Of a DNA stretch of 64,000 bases, positions 12,671-23,800 are shown one piece after another. Numbering within the stretch: position 1 is the first letter of the stretch; the number at the start of each line of letters is the position of its first letter. The notes under the pieces are model-generated. The model was not told the origin of the DNA and searched no databases. It saw only the letters and a list, made by a program, of their open reading frames with translations. The DNA comes from Sweltsa coloradensis (lineage: Eukaryota > Arthropoda > Insecta > Plecoptera > Chloroperlidae): NCBI GenBank assembly GCA_024449915.1, contig JAMZAV010001296.1:106235-170234 (forward strand), in the 5' to 3' direction. The position numbers and the translations under genes are program-made.

Positions 12671-12697
12671 TTTCTTTCTTTCTTTCTTTCTTTCTAT
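12541..12697. repeat. TTTA microsatellite passing into TTTC
   Basis: About 30 tetranucleotide TTTA repeats with a few slips (ATTAATTA at the left) change at about 12671 into roughly six TTTC repeats. The open frame across it codes only YLFI-type repeats. Confidence 0.95.
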
Positions 12698-12823
12698 ACC
12701 CTTAAATTTAGAAAAGGAGGAAGGGGGAATGGAAAGGAAAGGAAAGTTATAAAAATCGTACCCGTTGCAGATAAGACAAACAATAATGATGGGTGAGTAA
12801 AAAATGGTAAAAAAGGTTTCCCA

Positions 12824-12887
12824 TAAGAGATCCGAACCGGCGACCCTTTGAGTGGTAGCCGAAAGCGCTCACCGTTGAGCCTGCAGA
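12824..12887 (-). repeat. tRNA-like segment with Pol III boxes, SINE head or tRNA pseudogene
   Basis: On the minus strand GGCTCAACGGTGAGCGC resembles box A (12882-12866). About 43 bp downstream GGTTCGGATCTC resembles box B, flanked by GGGTCGCC for the T arm. Box spacing and order are right for a tRNA. An acceptor stem was not found, so a tRNA-derived SINE or old pseudogene is more likely than a working tRNA. Confidence 0.5.
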
Positions 12888-13314
12888 GAACTGAAAATCA
12901 ATGCTGCTTAGAGCGGTACTGATTAGCCCATCAGACATGCACGCAGACTCAAGATGAACATAAAAGCTTCGGGATGGGGAATACGACACCCTTTTTTCTC
13001 TTTTATATCGATTCTGCCAATACTTTTTTAATGTTATTCAAAAGCTGTATACGGCATATGTACGTAATTACTATCTATTTTGGTATGAAACAATTTCGAA
13101 GTGGCAGATCTCTCGACGGAAGTTCCCAAAAGTCCGTCAACAGTTTATGGAGGTGACAAACACAAAGTGTTTGTCTTGTCAACCAATTTTAGACAATAGT
13201 TGCGTCAACAAGTTGATAGTGTAACAAGACTTTAGCTGCTTACAGCTCGCATACTACAGGTTTGGTCCCTTGGCTACTTTAAGGCGACTAAATCATCTTA
13301 AAAAAAGTATATCT
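12888..13314. other. intergenic sequence left of the foldback element
   Basis: No gene or clear repeat seen. Short open frames only. Confidence 0.6.
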
Positions 13315-13905
13315 TAGTACGGCGTCAAATGGTTTTCTGTGCAACTTTTTGGTAAGAATATAGCACCATATGTCGTTATGCTCAGGAGGCCTCACAGAAT
13401 ATGAATCGCTTTGGTGCCAGAGCGCCGCCCGCGACTGGGGGCGGGAACGCCGCCCCCAAGTTTTGACCACGCTCGGGAATATAAAACGCTCAATAACAGC
13501 CAAACGGTTCATCGGACAACAAAAAATGAAGAGGCAAATTATGCTTAAAATGGATGGATTTAGGTAATAAGATACTAATTCCTTTTCGCCGCCCGCAACA
13601 TGGGGGTGGGGACGCCGCCCCCAAGCTTGCAACTCTCGGGAATATAAAACGCCCAATAACAGCCAAACGGTTGGTTGGAATACAAAACATAAAGAGGCAA
13701 ATTATGCTTAAAATGAATAGATGCAGGTAATACGATACTAATTCATTTTCGCCGCCCGCAACAGGGAGGGCAGGGATGCCGCCCCCAAGTTTACCACGCT
13801 TGCGAATATATAACGCTCAAAACAGACAAACGTTGGTCGGACAAAAAAAAGTTCAAGAGGAAAATTATGCTTAAAATAAATGAATTAAGATTATAAGATA
13901 ATAAT
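13315..13905 (+). repeat. left inverted terminus with ~164-bp tandem units
   Basis: After a unique outer part (13315-13420, ending in GGTGCCAGAGCG), units begin CGCCGCCCGC at about 13423, 13587 and 13750. Each runs through CCGCCCCCAAG, a TATAAAACGC-type box, AACAGCCAAACGGTT and AAATTATGCTTAAAATG. The third unit is more diverged and fades out near 13905. Confidence 0.9.
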
Positions 13906-14249
13906 TCATTTTACAAGTCGCAAAATTATTGATTTATTGATAAAAATAATAATTATAACACCATCGGCAATGAGATTGTATGGGATTTGATGTTTGCAAT
14001 GAGTTAATTGTAGAAAAATACAAGTAAAAACAATTGTATGGGATTTGATGTTTATTCATATGTTAAAAAGCAATGTTGAACCTTTATTAATGTAGACTGA
14101 TTCATCGTTTTGTATAAATGGCTCATTAAACAATACAAAAGACATAAGCAGCTCGAAGGAAATAACATAGAAGTAGGAGGACTTAGGAGTAGGACATGAA
14201 GACAATGTTTCCACAATATAAAGTTACAAGTTCAACTATGACATCAGAG

Positions 14250-16420
14250 CCGTGAGTTGTATTGTGTTGTTTTCTTCATCTTCTTCTTTCTCGTCAACTG
14301 AGGAACCAGCGTTCAGGCAGCCATCTTCTATCTCGGGACAACTACACAATTCAGTTCACCAAAGTCCATTATTTTTCCATTTGCACCTCCCATTACCGCA
14401 ATTAGTTACACAAACACAATTTGCATCTGGTGCCGGTGACAATGTGGTGGTGATAGTATATTATAGTTCTCCATCCCGCTTCTAGCCATAGTTCATTGGG
14501 TCATGTTCGAGGGGGTTTGCGATTATATCAAATTACAATTTTAGGGTTTGAAGATGGGCTCTTTTGATAGACTGGTCAAGTGCTGCTTCTGTGGGAGGGA
14601 GTTTCTCAGATTTAAATCCTTTTTTTGTGATAAAGCCACCATCGAATATCTGGAATCGACGGACTCCTTGACGGTGCATACATCATACTTGTGAACGGTT
14701 TTTAACAATTTTCAACACTTTTCGCAAGTTCTGATGTCGTTCCGTGGTCCACAAAGGCAGTTATTACGTCATCTGAAACACTGTTAAAAGTCGTAATTGC
14801 GACTGTTTTACCCTTGCCTACGAAGCTTCCAGTGTTTTCTGCTCCAGAAAAGGCATGGAATCCTGGAAGAGCCGCTGCCTTCTTTACACCTAGTGCATTG
14901 TAAGTAGGAACCAGTGGAATAACTCTTTCTTTAATTCCTCTTCCAGTAACACACGCTGAGTTCATTCATAGATCGGGATATCTTCTGACGGCAAGAACAA
15001 ATACACCGGTGTCCGGAGAAAAATATGTACTTGTAATGCTCCTTGTACAGTTGCATCAACAGCGTGAAGGAACATCTTTGTATCGGCCTCTTCTTGCGAG
15101 CTTTTTAAGTGCTCCGATTCTATTATGTTCGATTTTGCTTGATTTGACCATGCCACTACAACTTTCTTATGCGTAAGGACTGCGTGATCAAGAATGTTTT
15201 CAGATAAGTAAGCAGTCAATTATTTTTTTGTGGAATTGTGTGACAGGAGTTTTTTCATCTGAATGTGGCCAACCTAAGTGTTATCTTCCACCCTGTAAGC
15301 CACAGGGTTAGCTCCACATAGTCTGTTGTCACGAGTTGCAGACTTTAGGGTTTAGGGACATTGGTACATCATGACGATCAAACACGACGTGCATTACATC
15401 ATTCATGTACCTATGATCAAGCTGCTTCACAAATTTATCGGCCAGTTCACTGCATCTAGTTATGTCCGCTGTCTGCTTGAACGCTTGTACCTCGGCCATA
15501 TCAACAATAGCTACGCGCATTGAACCACTTTCGTAATCATTGAAGTCTTGCTGTTGGGAATCGTTTGGAATTTTCTCAAGAATCCCCATTAGAACACTTT
15601 TTGAGCAATGGTACATAGTTCCATCTGCGGAAGACAAAGCCTACAGTCAAGTGAAGGTCTACATCAGGTCTAGACCGGGCAACAAAAAAGTTACCTCAAG
15701 AACAATGCTCGATCTTCTTTTAACTAGACTAATTCATTTTTGGTTTCAACAGCAATCTTATTTCCTGCATTTTTCCACATTTGAAGATTTAACCTCTTCA
15801 TGACCATAGATTGTCGTTGCTTGATGTTATCCTGTAATCAACAAAAACTACGTATTTTTCTTGGCCTATGACGTTTCTGCTGCAAACATCGTGTTGAACT
15901 TTAGTAGGCATGACTCTTTTTGTGATTATATTGATGAGTTGAGTAGAGTCATCAAGAAATGGATTACATGGCAAGTCTCTCAGTGTTTTAGTGAGAGTGT
16001 CTATGTTATTGCTGTCTATTCAAAAATGAGCAATTGTCATTGTGGTGTATATTAGTTGATAGATCAACTACGCCTGCGATCTTCTTTTATTCTAGTACTA
16101 ATCGTGTCATCTAACTCAGGAGCAATTAGAAAGAAGCGAGTCAGTGCATTCGGATTCAATGAAAGGCCTGCAATTCCATTTTGCATTGTGCATAATAGAA
16201 CAAAACTGAACAATGATTTTATTTACAACTCAGTTTACAGCAATAAAATTGTCGTATATTTCAAATGATTTTGTAGGTAGCTCGGCCATCTCTGCTAAAT
16301 ACAATGGAATAACACTTGCGTAATTAAGTTTATCGCGAGCAAAGAAATATTTTGTCATTGCATCTATTACTTTGAGGTGTAATTCACAATCACCAGAGCG
16401 TACTAATATTGTGAAAAGAC
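14250..16420 (-). pseudogene. XPG/FEN-like nuclease with C-terminal Cys-rich cluster, decayed
   Basis: On the minus strand, pieces of one protein run in order through several frames, in all about 700 residues. Visible blocks are KYFFARDKLNYASVIPLYL (about 16365-16305), GIAGLSLNPNALTRFF then IAPEL (16190-16115), NVIGQEKYVVFVDY (about 15880-15840), VAIVDMAEVQAF (about 15515), VHVVFDRHDVP-like residues (about 15385), SSQEEADTKMFLHAVDAT (about 15110-15050), SPDTGVFVLAVRRYPDL (about 15030-14985), FHAFSGAENTGSFVGKGK (about 14870-14810), EKLPPTEAAL (about 14600) and a Cys cluster with CVCVTNCGNGRCKW (about 14425-14385). The spaced acidic residues suit a PIN/XPG-type metal-dependent nuclease, but the final SPDT-D position reads G. 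Several stops and frameshifts break it. Similar proteins occur as unnamed proteins in many invertebrates. The nuclease reading is inferred from motif pattern; its decay is directly visible. Confidence 0.75.
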
Positions 16421-16964
16421 AGAGTTCTATTTAAATTTGCATGTGTTGAATTAACGATTTGAACACGGGACGAGAAGAACATTCTTTTTGGAATTCGTGA
16501 ATGAGTTCCGACAACACTTCAGACCTGACATGGTGTCATAAATTTTGCATGTACACTTTCGGATGTCATCTTTGTATCCTGTTTGGCACGCTTTCTTCAA
16601 ACTCCGCGCTTGACGTTTGCAAGGGGCTTCAAGTTCAGGATATTTTTTAAAGAAAGCTTCCATGAACAGACAATGTGATGCGTGTAATGAAATTAAATGG
16701 GCATCAATACTACGTTAACATGTTTCCATCGAGTATTTGTGACTGTACAAGGACCGTACAACTCAACTTCAATCCAACTTCCATCAATACTACTCACTGT
16801 TTGTGTGTGAAAATAAGTATTGCAGAATGAATTTTATGCCATAACTTGAGTACTACGTGCTTCTTAATTTCATCACTGACGGCAATAAATATGTTGCTGC
16901 CATTAAATTGACACATAGTCGGAATCTTACAATATTTTTGTCCAATCATCCGTTTGGCTGTTAA
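16421..16964 (-). other. interior of the foldback element upstream of the nuclease remnant
   Basis: Contains a 70-residue frame (16663-16451) with several Cys and Lys residues and a 64-residue frame (16988-16794) running out of the inverted repeat. Neither is recognised. Both may be remnants of an upstream exon or of the 5' part of the same gene. Confidence 0.4.
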
Positions 16965-17628
16965 AGCGTATGTTCCAAAGCGTGGCAATGCTTGACGGCG
17001 GCATTCCCAACCCCCAGTTGCGGGCGGTGGAAATAAATTATTATCTTATGACCTAATTTGTTTATTTTAGGCATAATTTGCCTCTTTTTTGTGCGATCAA
17101 CGGTTTGGCTGTTATGAGCGTTATATATTCCCAACATGGTAAACTTGGGGGCGGCGTCCCCACCCCCACAGTTGCGGGAGGCGAAAATAAATCATTATGT
17201 TATGACATGATTCATTCATTTTAAACATAATTTGCCTCTTGATTTTGTGTTGGCCAATCAAGCGTTTGGCTATTGGGCGTTTTATATTCCCGAGCGTGGT
17301 AAACTTGGGGGCGGCGTCCCTGCATCCTCCAGTTGCGGGAGGCGAAAATGAATTACTTTCTTATTACCTAAATCCATCCATTTTAAGACATAATTTGTGT
17401 CTTGATTCTTTGTTGTCCGATCAACCGTTTGGCTGTTATTGAGCGTTTTATATTTCCGAGCAGTGGTCAAACTTGGGGGCGGCGTTCCCGCCCCAGTCGC
17501 GGTCGGCGCTCTGGCACCAAAGCGATTCATATTCTGTGAGGCCTCCTGAGCATAACGACATATGGTGCTATATCTTACCAAAAAATTGCAACGGGAATAC
17601 GATATATACGACCATTTGACGCTGCACT
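16965..17628 (-). repeat. right inverted terminus with tandem units
   Basis: Inverted copy of the left terminus, with about four units whose GCGGGAGGCG-type boundaries fall near 17021, 17175, 17333 and 17500. The outer unique part (17515-17628) matches 13315-13420 closely, including the ATATGGTGCTATA and TGAGGCCTCCTGAGCATAA blocks. Confidence 0.9.
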
Positions 17629-18192
17629 ATCTGGTAAAAGTGAGGTTATGAAGTAAAAATATGTTTTCAAATCAAAATTAACTTCCCCACTATTAAATTG
17701 CTGCTAATAATAACTAAATATCGTATTGCGAACTATATACAACCAATAAATTGTACTGAATACCTATCTGTTTGAATACAATCAGTTCTACAAATTATTC
17801 TGTGGTCCCCACCATCATTGTAGCTGGCGTAGTAGAATTGTATTTATTTATTTATTTATTCCCTGACAAAACAGTCGTGAGCCCAACACATCGCACGAGG
17901 AACTTCCTCGCCCTTCCAACAGTCAACGCTAATCCAGGAAGTCTTAATTGAAACAAGACTCAACTCCATCTGTGATGATATAATTTATATCACCCCTTAA
18001 ACTTTAAAAATACTTTAATACTTTAAAAAAGGAAGTTCTATCTATAAAAAAGCAATAATGTATGGCAAAATGTTTTTTTTTCAATATAGAGAAGGATTAT
18101 TGCTAAAATATTCTGACTATGTGGCACGTTTTGAAGGATGACTGCATTCTGCATGCTGATGTAGAGACTTGCGGACAGGCCCAGCGGCTGGT
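17629..18192. other. intergenic sequence between two foldback elements
   Basis: AT-rich. Holds a four-unit TTTA run at about 17848-17863 and no gene or other repeat that I can recognise. Confidence 0.6.
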
Positions 18193-18640
18193 CACTGATT
18201 GTACTAAATTTTCAGTGTCCTAAAAAGTCAGTGTCCTAAAAACACACTGTCCTAAACTGCTTTACCGAGTGAAGAAATAGCTCATTAGCTTACTGTGTTC
18301 TTGCTGATACTGTACCAGGTGAGAGGTGGGGATAAGACACTCCCCTTTGGCAATTGTATTACCCAAGTCAAAAACATGGTTTTAGGACAGTGAGATTTTG
18401 GCACACTTCATTTTTAGGACACTGCAAATTTGGTACAGATTTTTAACGAAAAGTTTCGTAAAACAAAGCAAGTACTTAGGCCATTTCATTTTTAGGACAG
18501 TGTAAATTTAGTACAGTGTGATTTTGGTACAGTTTATTTTAGTACACTGTAAATTTGTTACAGATCATTTTAAGACGATTCCATTTTTTTTTTATAACCA
18601 AAGTGCAAAGGCCTATTCGGACCCGAAAATTTTATATTAT
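18193..18640 (+). repeat. outer part of the left inverted repeat
   Basis: Matches the inverse of about 51229-51689. Shared landmarks are three successive TGTCCTAAA-type boxes, a GAAGAAATAGCTCATTAGCTT block, GAGAGGTGGGGATAAGAC, CAAAAACATGGTTTTAGGAC and a terminal GGCCTATTCGGACCCGAAA block. It is cut at 18640 by the Gypsy element. Confidence 0.92.
18637..18640. other. left target-site duplication (TTAT) of the Gypsy element
   Basis: TTAT immediately precedes the TGTAGTAG start of the 5' LTR and recurs right after the 3' LTR. The uninterrupted right arm has a single copy at this point. Confidence 0.92.
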
Positions 18641-19573
18641 TGTAGTAGAGCGGATTTTTATCTCTGTATTAATATGTTCTAAAAGTGAATCTTAGTATTG
18701 GATTGAATCAGGTAATATTAACATGTAGAATATTCCAGAAGAAAGACGATTGCGCAAGGCGAAGCCAAAGTTCGTAAACAACTTATATAAGTTAGCCTAA
18801 TGTTGCATGACTCACATTGCCCGCGATTGTCGCGAGGAGGTACGAGTGTCATTTAAATATCATTATTACGCATTTCTTGGAAGTTTAAGACGTAACACAT
18901 TAGGTAGTAGCTGGTACAGGTTGGCACCCAAGGCCACGCACAATCGTCTCAGCCAATGGAAACAGAGAGAATGATCTAGAAAAGTTACATCAAATGATCT
19001 AATTAGTGAACGAGTTAGAGTATAAAAGAGCTGAAAATCGGTAGGGTAAGGGAGAGTAAGAAACCAGACGAAGAGCCGATAGCAGTAGAAGAAGATGATA
19101 CTTGAGACTTGTAAGTTAATCAAATTATAAATATTACTTAGGTGTTGGAGAAAATAAATATGTTTTAAATTGTAAATCTAACTATTGATTGGAATAATAT
19201 CTTAAAAGTAAATTCTGTGTTTTTTGCATTTAATGAAGTCACAATATTAAGTTACCTGTGCAAATGGGCACACCTTTGATTTATCATGTGTTTAAGACAA
19301 TGTTTGTAACGAATCTACGAGGTTACACGGTGTTGGCATATTTAACTGTTATATCTATTGTTATGTTTTATATCGTAATAAAGTCATTTTAAAGATCTAA
19401 TCGACTCATGCCTGAGTCGTCTAACCCACACTTCCAGTTAGTACGTAGTTCCCGCTCGAATCCATGCTATCAAATTAATATGACGGTTAATCGGCTCATT
19501 CAGTGCAGATGTCAGTAGTTGGGTAACGAACCCGTGACCAAGAGTTGTGGAGCCGGTCAGCCGCCATACTACA
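18641..19573 (+). repeat. 5' LTR of the Gypsy element
   Basis: Begins TGTAGTAGAGCGG and ends GCCGCCATACTACA. A TATAAAAG box at about 19021 is a likely promoter. AATAAA occurs at about 19152 and 19377; the latter, near the 3' part, is a likely polyadenylation signal. Confidence 0.95.
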
Positions 19574-19574
19574 G

Positions 19575-19592
19575 TGGTGACAGCGATGCGGA
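19575..19592 (+). promoter_or_regulatory. tRNA primer-binding site
   Basis: TGGTGACAGCGATGCGG starts one base after the LTR, as expected for a site pairing with the CCA end of a tRNA. The tRNA was not identified. Confidence 0.75.
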
Positions 19593-19743
19593 TTAGATCA
19601 GTTGCGGATTAGATCAGTTTTGGGATAGTTAAAAATTTTTGGGGGATTCAACAGTGTCAAGGAGAAACGATAGAAACGTAATTTTAAATAAATTACTGGT
19701 GACAGCATTTTTAACCCGAGTCTTAAACAAACAGTGATTTACA

Positions 19744-20850
19744 ATGCCTGTAGTACCGATAGCCGATGAGGTTCCCTCTAGGAATGTGTCGGGACTTCTT
19801 GCATTAATCGAAAAGTTTTCTGGGGAAAAATCAGGGCAAACAGTTGAGGACTTTTTCTTATCAATAGATAGGGCATCATTGTTAGCGGGATGGGCACCAG
19901 AACAGCAAACTGGAATAACTGTGTTAAAGCTAGAAGGCGAAGCTAAGGAATATTTCAATGTAGAAACCGAGCTACACTCTGCTAATTACGAAGCAATAAA
20001 AGCAAGCTTGACTCAGCGATTTAAAGAACGAGAGCATAATTCATCAGCTATCCAGCGATTTAATAATTGTGTGCAGCGACCAACAGAAACAATAGACCAG
20101 TATGCGACGCGGCTAAGGAAGGAAGGTACAAAAATTCGAGTTATTTCGGAAGATAGAGCGGAAAATAACATTCGTTTGAAATTGCTAGAAGAGCAATTGT
20201 TGGCGCAATTTCTTCGCGGTATTAGAGAAGCAAAGAGATTCGTTTTGTTGAGATCGCCTAAAACATTCACAGAAGCAATCAAGATAGCGATTGAAGAGCA
20301 TGAAAATGATTTGCTAACCAGTGATAAGAAGTCGGTGTTCAACACAGTAGCATCAGAACAAGTTTCAACTATACCACGCAACTCAGTGCAAACCAACAAC
20401 ATGCGAGATATGCAGACAAGGACTCCCGAGAGGCCATGGAATGCGAGCAATAATAGAAACGATAATACAAGAAACAGGGAAAGTAACTGGAACTTTAACT
20501 CAGGTTCAATACAATGTTATGAATGTCGTAATTTCGGTCATTACGCTCGAGACTGCCAGCAACGGAGACAAATACAGAAACGATGTTATAATTGTAATGC
20601 CCCAGGACATTTTGCACGCAATTGTCAACAAGCAGGACGTTCACCCGAAGGACGTACGACAGCCAGACGAACAAGTGAAAGTCGCGGTCCTACTTCAAAT
20701 CCGAATCAAAACAATAACAGATGTTATTATTGTAATCTACCAGGTCATGTACAGCGTGATTGCTTTCGCAAACAAAGGGAAGCCAGATATCAAGTGCAAA
20801 ACGACAAAGGTTCTCGTTTTGGCGCGGAGGACGGGAACCGAAAAAATTAG
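19744..20850 (+). CDS. gag: Gypsy gag (capsid/nucleocapsid)
   Basis: This 368-residue frame is intact. The N-terminal two thirds have the length and pattern of a retrotransposon capsid (residues about 25-195), with a FFLSIDRASLLAGW block and a TIDQYATRLRKEG segment. Three CCHC zinc knuckles follow at about 258-271 (CYECRNFGHYARDC), 281-294 (CYNCNAPGHFARNC) and 327-340 (CYYCNLPGHVQRDC); they would bind the element RNA during packaging. The start ATG at 19744 lies about 170 bp after the LTR. The stop at 20848-20850 directly follows a slippery heptamer, and the pol frame overlaps by about 90 bp, so pol is most likely made as a -1 gag-pol fusion. Confidence 0.93.
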   Translation: MPVVPIADEVPSRNVSGLLALIEKFSGEKSGQTVEDFFLSIDRASLLAGWAPEQQTGITVLKLEGEAKEYFNVETELHSANYEAIKASLTQRFKEREHNSSAIQRFNNCVQRPTETIDQYATRLRKEGTKIRVISEDRAENNIRLKLLEEQLLAQFLRGIREAKRFVLLRSPKTFTEAIKIAIEEHENDLLTSDKKSVFNTVASEQVSTIPRNSVQTNNMRDMQTRTPERPWNASNNRNDNTRNRESNWNFNSGSIQCYECRNFGHYARDCQQRRQIQKRCYNCNAPGHFARNCQQAGRSPEGRTTARRTSESRGPTSNPNQNNNRCYYCNLPGHVQRDCFRKQREARYQVQNDKGSRFGAEDGNRKN

Positions 20851-23800
20851 AGCCCCGCATGTTACGTTACGAGATACTCGGAAATTTTTGGCAAGAGAAT
20901 GGATTTATTATAACTGGTGTGGTGCATAATAAGAACGGAACTAAACGGACTGTGAAACTTTTTATTGATAGTGGCGCTACTGTTTCATTAATACGACAAG
21001 GGATAGTTAGAACAGGAGGACAACCGACTCGACCATTTGATCAAATATTGTATGCTGCAACAGGAGATGCATTTTCGACCACAGGCGAAACAGATTTAGC
21101 ACTGAACTTAGGGAACGATGTTTACTTGTTCCCATTCGTCATAGGAAGAGACGACATGTTTGGTGACGTAGACGGAGTGATCGGAAAGGACTTTTTGCAT
21201 GAATACAAATTCAATATATCCACAACAGACCAATACATGTGGGAAGGTAACAATAAGATTGCTATAGATATCAAGAGCTTACCGAACAGAGGAACCAAGT
21301 TAGATGCAAGAGAACTAAATGCATATGTACAAGGCACCCCAGCAATTAACCTCATTAATCAACGTAATAAACACAGAGTAAACAATTCTAATTCCACGAG
21401 ATTACAACCAGATAAGCAGAATAAAGCGGAAATAAAACCACATTCGCCAACACGGAACAGACCATCAAGACGGAACTACAGAAGAAGAACAACACAGCCT
21501 ACAACAGTTATGCAACAAGCAGAAGTGATTGAGCCAACACGCGATGTTACGAGCAAGGAACAACAGACGCAAAATAATGAATGTATCAGGTTAGTGCGAT
21601 TAAAAGAAAGAACAACTATACCAGCTCGATCGGAGGTGCTCTGTGAAGGTATACAACGAGGTTCATCGCGATCACACGCGGATGAAAGTGAAGGGAATGT
21701 GTTATTGTTTGAACCAGCAATGCTAACGCATAGAGGCATATTATGTGCGCGCTCATTAATTACAGAAAGAGAAGACCATAAAGTACAGTTACAAATCATG
21801 AATATTACGCAAACAGACATAGAGATACCCAAGAACACTCTGATGGGAAGCATTGAATCGATTTCGGGAGCGAGAATGGAACAAATGAAAGAACAAGGGA
21901 CGCTAGCCTCCATATCAGACCAAGGCAAGAACAAGCCTACACAGCAAGAAATGGAAACTATGTGGAACTTAGACCATTTGACAGGACCAGTTAAGAAACA
22001 GATGCAAGAATTTTTAACTGAGTATGTTGATTTATTTTCACAAGATGAAGAGACTTTCGGATGCACATCCAAGGTACAGCACAAATTAGAGTTAATAGAA
22101 GGCACAAAGCCGATTAAACGACCTCCATACAGGATACCACATTCAAGGAGAGCTATACTTGACAAATGCATACAGGACATGAAGGATAAGGGAATTTTAG
22201 AGCCAACTAACAGTGAATGGAGCTTTCCTGTGCTTCTCGTCGATAAACCAAGCAAACCACTACCAGACGGCAGCCCAGGACCAGTAGGTTATCGTGTCGT
22301 AGCAGATATGAGGGGATTAAATAGTGTAACGAAAACTCAAATTTGGACACTTCCGAATATAAACGAGACACTGGACATGCTAGGAGGTGCAAAATATTTT
22401 TCCAGTCTCGATCTCAATCAGGGTTATCACCAGGTACTGATAAGGCCTGAGGACAAAGAAAAGTGTGCTATTGTGACCGGGAGAGAGCACCTACAATACA
22501 CCAGAATGGTGATGGGAATGAAAAACTCAGCGGCGATTTTTCAAAAACTAATGGACTCAGTGTTATCAGGACTCATAGGCATTCGTTGCATGTGTTATAT
22601 CGATGACGTAATTGTGCATTCACGTACCATAGAGGAACACATCGAGAGACTTCGAGAAGTTTTTGACAGACTAAGAGATGCAAATTTAAAATTACAACCA
22701 TAGAAATGTCATTTTCTGAGAACCGAATTGGACTATTTAGGCCATGTTGTGTCTGAAGATGGAATTAAACCGAATCCACGTAAAGTCAAAGCAATACAGG
22801 AGTATCCTAGACCAACCGATGTGACAAAAGTAAAGGGCTTTCTCGGAATGTCGGGGTATTATAGAAGACATATAAATTCCTATGCGTCGATAGCCAGACC
22901 GTTAACAGAACTAACAAAGAAAAGAAACAGCATTTGAATGGGGAGAAGCTCAAGAGAAGGCATTTACAACACTAAAGGATGCGCTATGCAAGGAACCAGT
23001 GTTGATTTACCCTATGTTTGATAAAGAGTTCATCTTATCTACCGACGCCAGTGACGTCGCAGTAGGAGCTGTACTCTCACAGATGTCAGAAGGAGTAGAG
23101 AAACCAGTGGGTTATGCATCAAGAGTATTGAATAACGCAGAGAGGAACTACACAGTGACAGAAAGAGAATTGTTAGGTATAGTGTTCGGAATAAAATATT
23201 TCAACTGCTACCTATATGGAAATCACTTCACAATATACTGCGATCACCGACCCTTAGTATGGTTAGACTCATTGCAAGATCCAACTTCGCGATTAGCCCG
23301 ATGGTCAATTCTATTGAGTAATTTTAACTTCACAGTCAAGTACAGAGAAGGCAAGTTGAACACGAACGCAGACAGTTTGTCAAGAATATGCATAAGTGCA
23401 GTTGCACCCGAGTTCGAGCCAGTTTATGATAGACAACGAATACGAGACGAGCAACGAAGGGACCCTGCTCTAAAGGACGTAATAGCTCAGTTAACTAAGG
23501 ACAACCGAAGCAACGAGACGTATGCACTGGACGAGGACGGATTGTTGTACAAGATAAGAACTGCAAACCAGAGAGAGGACCAACTAGTTGTGCCTAGGAC
23601 TATGGTATTAAAGATACTAAAAACATTTCATGATGCACCAATGGCAGGACATAACGGAGTAACACGTTGCACTGAATTGATTAAAACACGATTCTATTGG
23701 ACAGGAATGGACGCAAACATACGCCAACATGTACAACAATGCATTTCGTGTAACAGACGAAAGACGTCGCCCCACTTACGTAAGGCACCCCTACAGAAGT

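Larger units (their letters stand above)
13315..17628 (-). mobile_element. foldback DNA transposon carrying an XPG-like nuclease remnant
   Basis: About 4.3 kb bounded by inverted repeats of roughly 0.6 kb whose outermost bases read TAGTACGGCGTCAAATGG on the left and, inverted, TAGTGCAGCGTCAAATGG on the right. TCT lies immediately outside both ends, a possible 3-bp target duplication. The inverted repeats are made of ~164-bp tandem units. Between them, on the minus strand, lies a broken gene for an XPG/FEN-like nuclease. From memory, Academ-superfamily transposons (the Academ-X group) make 3-4 bp duplications and may encode an XPG nuclease, so an Academ-like origin is the best guess. No transposase was recognised, so this copy is non-autonomous or decayed. 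Confidence 0.7.

Noticed and set aside
13315..17628. CACTA-type DNA transposon, because GCACTA occurs at the right end
   Set aside because: CACTA elements start CACTA and end TAGTG; here the ends are the reverse (TAGT...ACTA), and no CACTA transposase motif was seen.
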